From Bombus terrestris (Eukaryota; Arthropoda; Insecta; Hymenoptera; Apidae): a stretch of DNA of 64,000 nt. The position numbers and the translations under genes are program-made. Positions 1 through 14,015 of the stretch are shown one piece after another. The notes under the pieces were generated by a model, which saw only the letters and a list, made by a program, of their open reading frames with translations, ran no database searches and had not been told where the DNA came from. Position 1 is the stretch's first letter; each line of letters opens with the position of its first letter. The stretch is from positions 8,971,725-9,035,724 of the forward strand of contig NC_063274.1 of the NCBI RefSeq assembly GCF_910591885.1, written 5' to 3'.

Positions 1-3000
1 AGGTCTCAGTGCTACTGGTCCGCGTAAAAAAAATTATAAAGTAGAAAAGGTCAATAATAATGGGTTTTGAGTTTCCTCTGAATTTCATATCTATAAAATT
101 TCTTTCCAAGAAATACAGAGGATTTATTAAAGGAATGATAGGAGCAGATAGAAATACATTTTTACCAATAATTCGTAATGCAATTTTTTTCTTGAATTAT
201 ATTTGCTTCTCGCGTGTACAGAAGCAAAGAAAGGAATATAATCAGAAAGCTTTGAGAAATTCCAAAGAGCGCGTAATGCTTGTAACTTAGCTCTGCACAT
301 GGTCTTAAAACGAGATTGCACGGACACAGAAGGAAGAAAGAACCGTATCCCGCCATTTTAATACAGATTCGTGTCTGCTTTTGCACGTCACGAAGTTTTA
401 TACATAATCGAATGACAGCATCGTCCGCCCCTTTAAATTGATACAAAGACTTTAATTTAACTTTCTTTAAATTCCGTTCACGTTTTTAAATTGTGATCAT
501 GTCCCTTGAAGAATTTCTATTTTTTGATATTTGTAATATTCTTTGATAGTTCTAACGATCGTTTTCAATAAAAGATAGTAATTAAAGTTTTCTCCAACAT
601 TTCTGTTATAAACTCAGTTGCGTCAACAGATAAATCGAATTGGCGACAATTTTGTTCCGATTTTCTGTTTTCTTAATAACTAACAATCCCATCATTCGAT
701 TTACCAAAATCAACTGGAACCAATTTCTCATTCAAACCTTCCCTTTACATAAATCAGCAAGTAAACATTCATCGTTCTATAGAACACGTCTATGCTATTG
801 AACGGAAGTTCTCCCCTCTCGAAAAACAAGGAAGACCGAAATAAATCGAACGAACTAACCATCGTTCACTCTGCACGTTATCAATTTTATTTCAATTCCG
901 TCATAGAAAATCGTTCCCGATGCGATTCTCAATTTCTCTCCCCAAGGTAAACAAACTGCAAATGGACGATTTTGAATTCGCATCAGAAACACCGCGACTA
1001 GATGTATCGACGACGTACAAGTAACCATTTCATCGACACGATTTTACTTCTGTTACGCTATACGTTCATCTATAAATCATCGTCGATGCTGTATCATTAT
1101 CTCTGAATGAAAATGAACGTGTCGATGAAAATATTACCCGTAAAACGACTGTCAGTAATCTCAAGGCATATAACCCGAATCGTATCGCATCGATTCTTCG
1201 TGGTATTCGGTTATGCCACGCCACGTGCGATCCCACCCCTTTAATACCTTGATCTCAGTTTGTCAGGGGCGTAGTCGATGTCTAAGCATACGGATTACAA
1301 ATTACTGGCGCCTGGCCACCGGTGCCCTCGCGTCGCGACGTGAAATTACGAGCCTCCTCTCGTCTCCAATTAAGCCAAGCTTCGCCTCGGTGTCTCCCTC
1401 CTAGTTCTGTCTGTCTTTCTCCGTCGTACACACTCGACCTTCTCCGTGGTAAAGCACGACGGGTGTCTCGGTAACACGAAGCTCCTGCCATTCCTCCTCT
1501 CGTTCGCCCTTCACATCTCTTTTCGTTCGTGTTGCTACCGGGATATCTCGACAGGGTCAAGTGGCATGCTCCCTTTTGCCACCTTATGTCACGCAGAGAT
1601 ACTCATCGCAGGATACGAATCTGGTTAATTGACCCATTTCATTCTAATGGGCTTCTTTGTGGCTGGACCCGCGACCTTCTTCCACAATTTCCTCTTACGT
1701 TTGAGTTAGGTGAACGCATGGCCATTTGCGAAGGAAGAAACGTCGTTATTCAAGGAAGGACGATTAATCACGTGGTCGTCGTGTGATGTGCAACGTGGTT
1801 TTTATTCGTTCGTGCTTTTTCTCCGAGGCTCGGAATAAGTGAAGTTCGCCTGGTTGCCGCCCCGAAGAAATGATTAAAGGGAAAAAGTGTGATTAAGAAG
1901 GGTGGTGAGGTTTTATCTTTCGTGCGATTTGGATGGTAGACGGTGAATGCTTGGGTTTTTTGTTTGTTTTTCTTACGTTGGTATTTAAAGTTGGTTTAGA
2001 GTAGTGGAAAAATTAGGAAATGTTTGTAACGTTTTTGGGATCCGTGTATTAGATTGGATATAGCTTTTACGTTAGAATAGACAGCAACAAGGTCGAAAAT
2101 TCGTGTTGTATACATGCACTAGACAAACTCACAGGTTACTGCACTACTGAGCAAGGTGTTACTTTACACTCGAAAGTAAATCGAAAATGTAGGAGAGAAT
2201 TTTTTCGTTTGGGATCTTGTTTTTGAAAAACATTTGAAATGGAAGTTTGAAACGTCAAGTCTGAAATGGGAGTCGTTGAAACTCCATGCCACATGCCACA
2301 CTTTGTTTTAAAAGTTAGCAATGTGCATGTACATTCGACGTATTTTTAAACTCGATTTTATCGCAAAGGAAACGTCAAACGGAAAATTTTCTCGATACAT
2401 CTTTGCTTTTAGAATCTCTTCCTGTTCACAACTGTTCTCACTTATTACAAACTGTTTCGGTGTTAACAAATTCTCAAGCAAATATGCATGAATAATATTT
2501 CACAGTGTCTTCCAGGTCAGTAAAAATACTTTTGGCTAAAAGGAACCGCATCTAACTGGACAGTTAATAGGACGAGACCAGGTGAATTCCTATTCGACCA
2601 GAAAGCATTCTGCGTTGCACGAGAGCGCTTCTCTCTGCGATGAATGGTGCTCGTGTACCGGTCCGAGCTAACACGATCGAACACAAACAACCCTGTGGCT
2701 GGCCAGTACCTCCAGATTGAACCACTAGATTTCATTGCGTGGAGATGAACCACTCAAAGCACGCTCGCCACGACCAGGCCACTCGTCCCGATTAGAAGTC
2801 AGTGGCTCGCGCGACCCGTGTGTTATTATATCCGGCCGCTAACAAGACCCTCTTGCGAGTGAAAAACCCAAGTAACCAGCACAAAGGGATAGAGAGGTTC
2901 GATCATCGCGTTTGTTGTTGTCGGACGTAATATCTGGTTCTCGTTTGTATGGGTCAGTGGTATGCTCGTCGATTGAATCGTTTTTTGGTCCAAGGAGACG

Positions 3001-3758
3001 GTACTGAATGATAATAAAGAAAAATTGAGTTTTCCGGAATGTAAAACCATTAAATAAGATTTATGCATTTATGTAAATGAAACGAAATGTATATGAAACA
3101 TTAGAAATTTGAGAGAAAATGAACAAATGAATAAGAGGTTTTACCTGGCCACGTATATGTGATTTCATTTCTTTATGTATTTAATGTTATATTTTATTTT
3201 AATACATATAATTTTTTGTCAAATTTAATTACTTGAACTAAAAGAGGAAGCCGCGCGTTAATTAAAATGTGAAATTTTTTCTATATATTTGTATAAGAAC
3301 CAATATTTATAGAGTTATAAAAAATTGTACAGTAATAGAACAATTGGAATCAAATAATTTTCTATTTTTCCCCTCGACGAGAATCGAACTTTTTATTTCG
3401 AAATTAACGGGAAAACGGTTTCCCAAAGCTCGTGGACCATCTGTTGCCACGCTAATTGCGAATGGTTGTCAGCGCGAAATGTCCACGTGGAATGAAATAT
3501 GAGCCACAGTTTCAGTGCGGAAAGGCGCGTGTTAATTGTTTTTCGTCAATTATTCATCGACTCAATTATGTACTAGGTCTTTGGTAAATTGAGAGGAACA
3601 TTCTGTTATTTGTTCTCAATTACAACGATCGACTTGCTCTGACTATTCTGTTACAACGAATAAAACTTCTAACATATTTCCCCGGGATTTCCAAGTTTAT
3701 TAAAATGTAGAAATTTCAATTGTAGAATTTACAAAATGTGTAATACTCTTTCGATATT
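1..3758. other. Non-coding stretch, CpG-rich island about 1195-1830
   Basis: I see no supportable gene. The part at about 1195-1830 and another at 2560-2830 are richer in GC and CpG than their surroundings and resemble conserved non-coding elements rather than exons, since their ORFs overlap in several frames and have low-complexity composition. A hairpin-capable pair ataacccgaat / attcggttat sits around 1169-1214. The rest is AT-rich. By position this is probably intron of rg or its 5' flank; no rg exon was found. Confidence 0.6.
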
Positions 3759-4215
3759 TTATTTTACATTCTCCATTGCAACGTTGGTGCTTACAGAATC
3801 TGCGAAACAATAATTTTTTATGAAATCCAATGACGAATTCAACATTTTCGGAACGATTAAAAATGGCCAACGACTATGAACAGGCGACGATCGATTCTCG
3901 TCAATTGTATTTTCATACGCGACATGCTCCCATGTATCAGTGACAGTAACAATCTTTCGCACATTTGTTATTCCGAAGAGGGATGAATTGGCAAACACCG
4001 GATCTGCCATGAAATCCGTGTTTGAATTAATATCAGGAATATCGAATGGCGTTAATGCATTCACTTGCTCACCAACATCTCTATATCGATTGCGTACTGT
4101 TATTATTTTTAGAAACGATAAAAGACTTCTATTTATTGGTATCGAACAGCCCCGATTATTCCACTCGATTCCACTGTTGTATTCATATTTTCTTTGTCGT
4201 ATATTAGCGATTCCT
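3759..4215 (-). CDS. Unidentified exon-like ORF on the minus strand
   Basis: On the minus strand the frame is open from 4313 down to a stop at 3759 (185 codons, one of the longest open stretches in the window, in AT-rich sequence). A good acceptor (cttatttttctcgttcacag) would start an exon at 4215, and an AATAAA overlaps the stop codon, as in a compact 3' terminal exon. An in-frame ATG at 4256 would give 165 residues. Composition is protein-like, with motifs such as PFDIPDINSNTDF, TVTDTWEHVAYENT and SRWPFLIVPKML, but I recognise no family. A possible donor, gtaagc, lies near the end, before ACCAACG. It could be a terminal exon of an opposite-strand gene, a decayed gene or chance. No partner exon was identified. 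Confidence 0.35.
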
Positions 4216-4600
4216 CTGTGAACGAGAAAAATAAGTTGTCCAATATTATTATGCATATTATGACTGTTAATAAGCTTGGTGATCGCAATTGGAATAATTT
4301 TTACTTTACATCTTCATCATCTGGAATATTCGTTTCGAATAACGACAAATGGATAAACAAAGAGTTGTATATCAATTTTTTAAATGAACAAAAATACGAT
4401 ATCCTGTGTTTTTTATAAACATCATACGATGACTGCGCGAGTATGATACCCAGTAATTAGGAAAGACTCAGGAGTTAGGGGCCGATCGTCACGAAGCCTA
4501 CTAATTGCGGCCCATTAGAGGCCGACAGCTCAGTTTCGAGTTTACCGATGCTTACAGCTCATCACGCACCACGAAACGGAGTAACTGCGGTGTCAGCTCT

Positions 4601-4626
4601 CTTCCCCCCCCCCTCTCTCTCTCTCT
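4601..4626. repeat. C-tract plus (CT)n microsatellite
   Basis: A run of about ten C is followed by CT dinucleotides. Confidence 0.9.
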
Positions 4627-4972
4627 ATTTTTTCAGCAAACGAATGCCAACGAAGCTTGTTAATCTTAAAACATGTAATTAACACGCGGCGAGTCGATGT
4701 AGAGGAATTTTTACTCGAATTCCAATGTTGAAAAAGTTGTAACTTGGTTAATTATACATTGTAAGAAACACGACAGGATAATATTTCTATCGTCAATTAA
4801 TTTTAATTTCTAAACTTTGACTGATAGCCAATTACTGAAGAATCAAATTTTTAAGCTAATTTTCGTGCTGTATAGACCAAGCTGTAATAATAATGACGTG
4901 TCGTAATAAAAATATCGCTTAATTAGAAAATATGAGTATGTGCAAATGCTTTTTGTATCTACTGTAAATATT

Positions 4973-4988
4973 GTTGGTGCAAAAGTAA
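4973..4988 (+). mobile_element. mariner-type terminal repeat relic
   Basis: The 16-mer GTTGGTGCAAAAGTAA is identical to the conserved core of many mariner inverted terminal repeats (family knowledge from memory). Only one end is visible; no matching inverted copy or transposase remnant was found nearby, so this would be a truncated or eroded copy, or a chance match. Confidence 0.45.
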
Positions 4989-5263
4989 ACTGAACAGCGC
5001 GCTAATGGATCACAGAACCATTATGCTGACTACGAAAAATAACAAAATTTATTAAACATATCCATCTTAAACCGCGTTATCTATCCACGTGGGCACATAC
5101 TGATATACCATTCACAAATACGTAGTCTCAAAATAAAAGCGCGTGTTTCACAACAATAACCAGCAAGTAATTGCTCGATCAGGGGAATATATTCGGCCTC
5201 CGGAAAGACGCAGGACGATAACCCAGAGCAATTTTCGGTCCACGTCCGTGGATTGTTCGATAA

Positions 5264-5290
5264 CAGAGAGAGGGAGAGAGAGAGAGAGGG
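5264..5290. repeat. (GA)n microsatellite
   Basis: An almost pure GA run lies inside a CpG-dense block at 5090-5760. It is the cause of the RERERE-type low-complexity ORF there. Confidence 0.9.
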
Positions 5291-6874
5291 AACGGAGTGA
5301 GGAGGATAAGTTAGACCGTTTCGTAAATACGGCGGGTTGGGGGTGGGACGTTTCTCGACACGTGGAAACACAGGCCAGTTGGATTGACCCGGGCTCGAAC
5401 ATTGTTCCGAATGCAAATCGTAGTTTACACCGAGTCTCGGTCGAGACCACCCTATCATACTCCCTGATGCAGCCTCGAGAACGTCAGCCGGCATCTCGAT
5501 GCCAGGGAGCGAGTATTACTTCCAGTTGGAAACTGGCGGAACGCTTGCGTGGCAGACCCTCGCGGTCCAATTCCGCTCTCATGGATCCCTTTCCTCGATA
5601 TCTTGACTCGTCGCGACGCATACGAATCCTGTTTGCGAGCTGGTAATTTCTACGATCGTCCCACTACTCGAGACGTAGTTGGGGAAATGGTGGGTGTCGA
5701 GGGTTTCTTTTGGTTGAGGTTGTCGTCCTCTTTACAAAGGACGCGGAATTGAAGTTTCAGGTTGGTTATGTACATCGGATAATGTTAACCTTGGATATGG
5801 TTATTTTGAGGGTTCTTACCTTTTTTACCTCTTTTAGGAATTTGAATTCTTATTGAAATATTATGAGAATGTAAATCATTTCGTAGTTGTATCTGTAGGT
5901 ATTTCTTAACGAATATTTCAGAAATTCTCATGGAACCATCTAAAATCATTGTAATGAGTCTAAGAATTAATAAGTTTGGTTTAATATTCGACTAAAGTTA
6001 TTCGTATCACACGAGCTCAAAAAATTAGTGTGCTATAGAAGATTTTGAGGAACAACAAGCTGGCGAGAGAAGTCTACTAACGAAGAAACTTACTCGTCGA
6101 AAGTGGTTAATACTCGTTTTTGTATTTTCGATGAAGTTGTTCATCATCGATGCAAGAACTCCGCGTTATACTTCTTTGAAATATTTCAGGCGGGAATTCA
6201 CTTTACCTCGAACATGAACGTCGATAGGATGATTTTCATTTTCTTCTCCGACGTAGCCGCGCTTAACGACGAAAACCATTAAAAAGCATTCACGCTGAAG
6301 CATCGTTGCGCAACGTCGTTAACTCTTGGTGGATACACACCGGGAAAGACGGTTAAAGTGTCCATGCTTTCGAGATCTCATTACCCACTCTGCTTAACAA
6401 TCACTCAACAAGTTCATGAACGTCTCGGAGGATTATGGTAACGCGAATAGTTTGACGTAGTACTCTTAAAGCATTGCCCGCGTAATTAATTTAGAATAAC
6501 GAATAATGGAAAATGATTTCTACTCAAAGGAATTCGCATCTAAGGGAACTAAAAAACTTATCTTCGCCAAATGCAAACTTTCGAAAAATATTGAAATTCC
6601 AATAATCCAACATCTCGCTCCAATGCGGCCAAAGCAAAAATACTTGGCGGTGTGTCGATTAATTGAGAAAGACGTAACGCCTAAAGGGAACAATACGTAT
6701 TTTTATAGTCGATATTGAGAGAAACGACGGAAAGTCTGGGATATTCGCTGGCCATTCCCAAAAGATAAGGACCGAAAGTATGACTTGGCCCGACCAGAAC
6801 AATGCTTGTGAATTTAGAGCTTGTGAAGATGGCGGCCTAATTAGGAGGAACGCAGCTTAAATATGAATGTCGGT

Positions 6875-6935
6875 CAGAGAGAAAGAGAGAGAAAGAGAGA
6901 GAGGGAGAGGGAGGGAGGGAGAGAGAGAGAGAAAG
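6875..6935. repeat. (GA)n-rich purine tract
   Basis: About 60 bp of GA/GGGA/GAAA purine repeat. An ORF read through it is low complexity only. Confidence 0.9.
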
Positions 6936-9380
6936 GACACGAGGTTTATGAAGAGAAAAAGACGAGCAATAAGAGGCCAAGGGTTCCGTACCATAACCAA
7001 TGAACTCGCTTCGCGTTCCTCATCTTCATCTTACTTCTACAAGGGTTAAAAGCCGGGGTTATTCACCTGGTTATGCATAATGCACCGTGTGTGATAGATG
7101 ATTTATGTTGTGCGTATGCTTCTGTAATGACGTGCTTTTACATAAAAAATATCGAGCAAAGGTATTTATCATTCTAGAAATATACCGTGATGCGCTTGAA
7201 GTAGAAATAAAAGAAAATATTAGTTACTATGGAATTATAAAATTTATATCGTAAATGAAAATACCTTTACTGTTGATTTTATCATTTGCTACATTACGTA
7301 ATTTTTAAAAATTACCGATGTAATCATTTCTAGATTTTCATTTATTTGGAATATCTATACGTACATAGGTATGTACATTTGAAACTTAATAACATTTCAT
7401 CATCTCATTAGTCTGAATTAGCAGTGATTCCATTTTTCTCTTTTCCACCCGCATTTTATCTTCCATTATCATAAATTTTAGAAGTGGGTATACATTCCAG
7501 CTTTCAAATTTTCCAATAACTTGTTATCGACTGTTCAACGTGTGCTCCAGTGTCTCTTAATTAAATATAAGCTATCAAGACACGTCCAATGAAATAGAGT
7601 CAGAGGTGCATGGTCGGGGTTAGCACCGATTTCGCGACGAACACTAATTGCTCTCGAGAATGAAGATTGATCCCGGCCTGACATCTCACGGGTTTCATCA
7701 AATTGGTCACCCATCAACCGGCTGGCTAGTGGCTGTCTGCCAATTCGAGGAACGATTAGGGATTAATGCAAGTAAATAGATGCCAATGCTAAGCCATCCT
7801 TGCGCCAATCTGAATTATTCATCAAGTACTTTATGTACTCACTACGAATCTATTATTTCTCCTTAACGTTTAATCTTTCGGATGATTCCTATTATTTCTA
7901 CGTGTTTGTCGCTTTCTCTTTACATTCGAGAAATTCTTAATGTTTCCTTAGCATTACAATGTTTATGCTTACCAATTTAATATTTCCTTAAGCTCTTCAT
8001 ATATAATGTAATGTATATAATTCATTGAAACTGTTTACTATCAATATAAACAGAGCGAAACGAAAAAATGTGGTTTTATTTTACGAGTAAAAAGGAGTCG
8101 CTGAAACAAATAGCGAGCCAATTGACGTGGTTTACTGGATAGGCGAAAGGAGAACGAAAAATGCGAATACAGAGAGGGAAAAGGAACGAAAAGAAAGAGA
8201 AACGACGACAACAGGCTGCCCCCGCTGAAATTCTGTTTGCAAATGTACCGTCGAAATAACCTCTGGCGTATAACCTCTCCGCGGAGAATTTACTTTGGCG
8301 GGACGAGGGGTCTCCAGCTATAGAAAAAATTGCTGCTGAAGGTCGATCGAATCGAGCCGGATCGAGGAATTATACGGGTAAACCATTTTACTCGACGTGT
8401 AACTGGTGGTCTTCTTTTATAGTACGTTATCAGAAAGGATTTAAAGGAAGAATTGAAAATAAGAAAGTAGAAAATAAAAAATAGAATTTATAATATCAAT
8501 CACGTACGAGTTAAAAGAAAATGTAAGTGTCCTTACCTTTGTATTCCATCGCTAATTATTTAAAATTTTTAATGTATTTATAATTTATTTTTATTAATAA
8601 CCGTTTTAATGTTTGTTTAATTATTGAAAAAACGCCAAATCTATTCGTTTCGTAAATAATTTTTACACTAGATTCACGCTTTTGATTTTCTAGTTAACCG
8701 TCGATTATTATCTTAATTTGGACCAATTACAATTATATGTATAACAAATATTATAACAAGCGATAGTGAACACCTTTCGATAAATTCAACGAGCTCAATC
8801 ACACACGAATATTCCTATAAAATCTAGAATTGCTTACCACAGTAACCAGAACGTCACGCACCACAAATTCAAACTACCGTCCGAACTATGCTTCCCGACA
8901 TTAATTCTCTATAGAATTGACATCCTGAAATACAGTTTCAGATCTTTGCGTCAACGTTAACACTCTATCCGCTCAAAACATCATTCGGCTATCTGATCGC
9001 CAAGCGTGATAGTTTACAATGTCATTAAATCATCATTGTATAAAAAGTAGTCCTCAAAACAAGGACGAACTACTTAAAGAAATATTCATATGAATGAAAT
9101 AAAAATTGTTTTTCAAAATCATCTGTGCCAGACAGAAGCTAAGAAATTAGAAAGATTTCCCATTTAAACAATCCAATATACATATTCCAAAGAGTATCAG
9201 CAATTCTCAGAAACCGATCCAAGTTTTAACCACTTCGAGGAGGAAAGAAACGACGAAATTCGATTGTGAGGTTCTTTCGATAGTTTTTTTTAACAACGTA
9301 CTCAAAAGCGTTGACAGACTCGACGCGATTTCGTGAGAGTAAACGAAAGCTGTTGTTTTTGTATCACGATTACAACGCTG

Positions 9381-9427
9381 CAAAAGAAGAAAAAGAAGAA
9401 GAAGAAGAAGAGGGAGAGAGAGAGAAG
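9381..9427. repeat. (GAA)n/(GA)n purine tract
   Basis: AAGAAG triplets grade into GAGA dinucleotides over about 47 bp. Confidence 0.9.
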
Positions 9428-10710
9428 TCCCCATCGACATAATGCATTCTTAAGAGGCAATTGAAAACCTTTCAAACCGTGCAAACAAGCCTCTGCGAGG
9501 GCCTGCGCGTTAACTCGATCAAGATCTTTCACGTGTGAACAGCGTGAACTGGACGAGTCCTTTGGGAACCCAACCGAATATCGTCGAATATATTATCATG
9601 TAACCAGACAAGTCCGCGAACAGCCATCGATTCTCCGACAGAAAATTTATCCGCTCTGGCGAAACGCGGCCGCTAGCTCAGTTCGTAATAAATTATGCCT
9701 CGGTAACGTAGCGGAGAACATTCGAAATTAGCTATCGGCTTTCAATAACGACGCGTTATTAACTAAAGTTGGAATAGTTTCACCTAACAATTACATGGTA
9801 GGCACTCGCAGTTTGCAGCTGGTTAAGGAAGAGAGTTATAGTATGTACATAGCAGCTGAGAGATTTAACATTTGAAGTTTAGATATATTTGCTGAGAAAT
9901 AGGTTGGCTACTTTACTTAGTTTAGGGTGAAAAGTATTGATCTAAAAGTTGTTTCTAACTAGAAAACAATAATAACTTTTAAGAATACATATTTACGTAT
10001 CACAGATCGCGTATCAATTTGCACACGTTAGTTACAATATTAATAATATTGTAATTACAAACTTCAGTAGTAATCCGTAATCCAATTATTTATAATATTT
10101 ATTTGTATATATATACTAAATTATTATATATATAATAGATTCTTAACTATACTACGAAATAAATTATTAAAATCCACGTGTAACATTTCGGAATCTTCAA
10201 CGTTCATTCCGCGATTTAACCATTCGCTTATCTAAGCATTCATCCTCATATGCAAATTCAAGAGGACCATTCACTGTGTCAGTAGTTGATAATTCGTGCC
10301 ATATATCGATTTTCTAGTGAAACACAATCGGCACAGTCATCTCGTTGTTCTTATTAGAATTATATCTCGTGGCTCCCGAAATGAGCAAGGCTACTGTTTT
10401 CGTTGCCGAATAAGCAAATTTGGCACGTACCGGGAGGCTCGTTGACCGTTTTCAACTGACAGAAACATAGAAGGTGTAAAAGCCAGTGGTGTCCAATTAG
10501 CGGTCGGCAATGCTGACCGGCCCTAATTCACCGAATCCCATTCTACCTTCCGTTGAACGCCCATTTTCCCACGAGTTAGTGTGCGGATGCGGTCAAATAC
10601 GCTTCCAGTCCGCGTACTATCGCGCGGAATCGGGCAATAGCCGAAAATCATAAGTCACGCGAGTCTATATATTTCTTTTCTCTTCTTTCGATTTTGTTGC
10701 ATGGTTCAAC

Positions 10711-10738
10711 AGAGAAAGAGAGAAAGAGAGAGAAAGAG
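10711..10738. repeat. (GA)n microsatellite
   Basis: AGAGAAAGAG repeats over 28 bp. Confidence 0.85.
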
Positions 10739-13700
10739 TAGTTTATTGCAGCAAGCGATCCTTTGGTGTGGTGTGTAGACGCGTTGTTTATGGAAATTTC
10801 GCTGGCGAGTATTTGCGTAGAAAAACAATTCAATCGATCGAGACTCTGTTTGTTCTGGCGCAATCAATTTGATGGGATGCGTTACCATCGAATGTTGGAC
10901 CCGGTACGTAACAGTTGGAACTTTATTTTAAGGAGAGAAATATCTCGTTTGAAGCTACACGGTGTTAAGGGTAGAAACGATATTTTTTCTTTATTTGAAA
11001 TTGTTATCGGCTTGAGAAGGGTTGGAGATAATTTGTCGCGAGTTTTTTTTCACGGAGATTATGTCTACTCCTTATTGGCGTAACAAACTTTATTGCTTTA
11101 AAACTCCTATCAATCTCTTTTAGATACTAGCTCCGACTACTTGTACCAACTGACATATTGTCACAACTGATCGAAAATTGTTTTTGTCGTTCAAACTTGA
11201 GATGTAAAAATGGATAGACATTTTTAAACGCCTTTTTATCAAATAAGGATCCTAATTTTGTTCATTAGTACGTTTGATTCGAAAAATCTTCTATTGGATG
11301 ATACTATTGACTAATTGATGAATTTCTCGTTGTGTTACTTCTTCGTATTATATTGTCTTCAAATATAGTAAAAAGGAACAAAAAATATTTCGAATTTATC
11401 TTTATATAAAAAAATATTCTACTGTTCAAATCTATCTATCTAGAAACAGCCTTTATACTTCCATCCACCACAAAAGAGGGCTCAAACTATGCCTTGAAAT
11501 CGTACTTCGCCTCGTCAAATACTTGGCAAAATCTCGTTTCATCTCGCACATATCACCAGCGTTTTGGCAAACGGTAGAGATCGATATTTCTGGTAACCCT
11601 TCTATTTTTCAACGACTTACTAGTATTCCCTTTGATACCAACACTCAGAATTTCAACGAAAGACGCGGATTGTCTGGAAAGATAGCCACGGCGTCGAACG
11701 TGAAATCGTCGTAGCGTGGCACTCGTGACAACAACCTCTGGCTTCTTGCCGCGAAATTTATTTTTCTCGGAGGTTGCTCGTGAACGACGACTACGTGACA
11801 GTCAAGACAGCAGAGGGAAAACCGTGTGGCAATAACCCCTTCGCGTTTCAAACGAATCGCCCGCAGAACGAGGGTCAATGCCTAACCCTTATTGCGCTCG
11901 TCTCTCGTGCACGATCTCGAGAATTTCATAAAAAGAAATGTTTTTCGCCCGAATGTTTATGTAGCTCAAGGAATTCGTTCGAATAGGATTGAACGTGGTA
12001 ATGGAAAACGGGTTGACAAATGGAAATCGACGATAACGATATTGAGTTTTTCAACAGTCGAAAACAGAAGGTGAATCAGAGATACAGGACAGTTATGATA
12101 ATATCATTAGAAGTTATTTATCGAAGAAGTAATGCAATTTGTTTTTATCAAAGCTAGAAGGTATGATCATAAAAGTACCAAAAATTTGACCATTCGCTAT
12201 TAATTCGTTGTAACATTTTCCGTCATTACTAGACTATGTACGTTCATAACGCAAAAAATAAATAAATAAAAATATATAAAATATCCAAAAGAATTCCCTT
12301 TACAATATTTAGTAAGTAAAACAGATTTCTGAGTAAATTCTATTTCTTTAATAATGGATATAAAACATTTTAAACGCTCTTTGCTCGTTTTCAAATTTTA
12401 AGCTACTTTTTTCCAATTTTATACAGCCCAGCGTGTTATTCGTGAATTTTTAGAAACTTCGGATCGTAAAAAGTGCTCGTGACCGCGTCTCGTCCACGTA
12501 GGTATAAGCAATTCATGACCGATTCATCAGGGCTAGTGTTTGGTAGAAGGCACGACAGGGAATAGCGAAGGAAGAGATACTCCACCGGAAATTACGCTCT
12601 CCCCATGGAGACAGAGCTTCCGGTTCGGCTGTACATAAGCCATCTCTCTGTAAGAAGACACCAGGAACACAAGTGCACACATATAGGTAGCTTCATAAAC
12701 TCATAGCCTCGAATTTCTAACGATTCATTATCGCTATTCTGTGTGATATATAAGACAAGGTTAGGTAGCATCGAATGCATTTTTGTGGTCTATGATTAGT
12801 TTGCTATAAAGTTTAAACAGTAATGAAAAATAAGTGTCTTTGCAAGCTGTATTGTAAATGTAGATAATTCAATTGTTATAACAATATTCAATGTCCACGA
12901 ATAATTATTAAATCATTAAAATCTTGTTGTAACATTGCAAAAATGTTCAGTTCATGTAGTATTCAGTTTAATTAATAATATTAATATTGATACTACCATA
13001 CTATGGGAATGAAGAAGTAAAAATTCGATAATAATTTGTCTCAGATTCTATAGGATGGTAGAATGAAAATAGGCTGGACAAGGACTATCAACTAAGCCTA
13101 CTAATATCTCGTTTGTCCTATTGGCATCTCAGAATTGGCATGGTTAATCTCTCGATCTGTCTAATACGAGGGCGTTAAATGAGCTTCCTCAGTGCTTCCG
13201 TAACCCTTGTATGTATAAGCAACGATACGTTCGTAATTCACGCGAAACCCCGAAATCTTTGCTCATACTACATATAATAAGTTGTCTACCATACCAGCTT
13301 ATAATTTATTATTTCATATTTTTATTTTAATCTTACGCTTTCAACAGCTTGTTCGTAGTTGTTTTGCTTTCTTTTGAACCTCATATTTAAATCCACGCTG
13401 CATGTTGTTTCTGTCGAAAATATTTTCCCCGAAGTCCATCGTATTTTATGTCTTTCGGTATCGATAAGTCATCGTTCCTCCCGACCAATGAGAAAACTCA
13501 TAAATTTTTTGCACACGAACGACGTGAATGTTTCACGACTGGAAATTCATTGCCAGTGCACGCTCGTTTACTAAATGTGTTGGACCTTCCCGTCGGAAAT
13601 GTGTATACGGATGTTATATGGCCAAACGCAGTTCGATTCGGCAGGCATTACCTCTTTTGCTGCGAGTTTAAATGGATGGGAGGAGGCAAAGTAGCATAAA

Positions 13701-14015
13701 TTCAAACGAAATCGATTTAAATGGAAACATCCCTTGAAATTATGGATGGATAGCGGAATAGACTTCAGAGTAATGGGATCGTCAAATTTGTTGCGATTGA
13801 TTTTCATTAAATATTGGTTTTAATCTGAGCAAAAATATATTTGAACTAAAAAAGCTAAAATTAAAGTTAAGATATTAAGAGGTTCTATAGATATTATTTC
13901 AGAAAGAAACACGATTTTTCTGTACGAAATCTATACTCTACTCGATGAAGGTCTAAAATATGATAGAACATATTGAAAGACGCTTCTAATAACGATTTAT
14001 TTGTTGTGATTACAG

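Larger units (their letters stand above)
4316..14015. other. Non-coding stretch upstream of rg exon A
   Basis: I see no supportable gene. AT-rich sequence alternates with CpG-denser blocks (about 4440-4600, 5090-5760, 8100-8400, 10370-10640, 11500-11900) that look like regulatory or conserved non-coding elements. The block at 4455-4530 carries several ATTA/TAATT homeodomain-type cores. Microsatellites and a mariner-end relic are listed separately. Longer ORFs here (such as 5143-5646 and 10763-11083) are multi-frame or low-complexity and are not supported as genes. Confidence 0.6.

Noticed and set aside
5143..5646. Longest ORF of the window by start codon (167 codons, plus strand), with competing minus-strand ORFs
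   Set aside because: Several frames are open at once because the block is CpG-rich and contains a GA microsatellite; the product is low complexity (RERERE) with no recognisable family or splice context.
1..14015. Search for the preceding rg exon (the conserved segment before LVGGEF)
   Set aside because: No plus-strand stretch matching the expected conserved peptide with a phase-0 donor was found; the exon probably lies upstream of the window.
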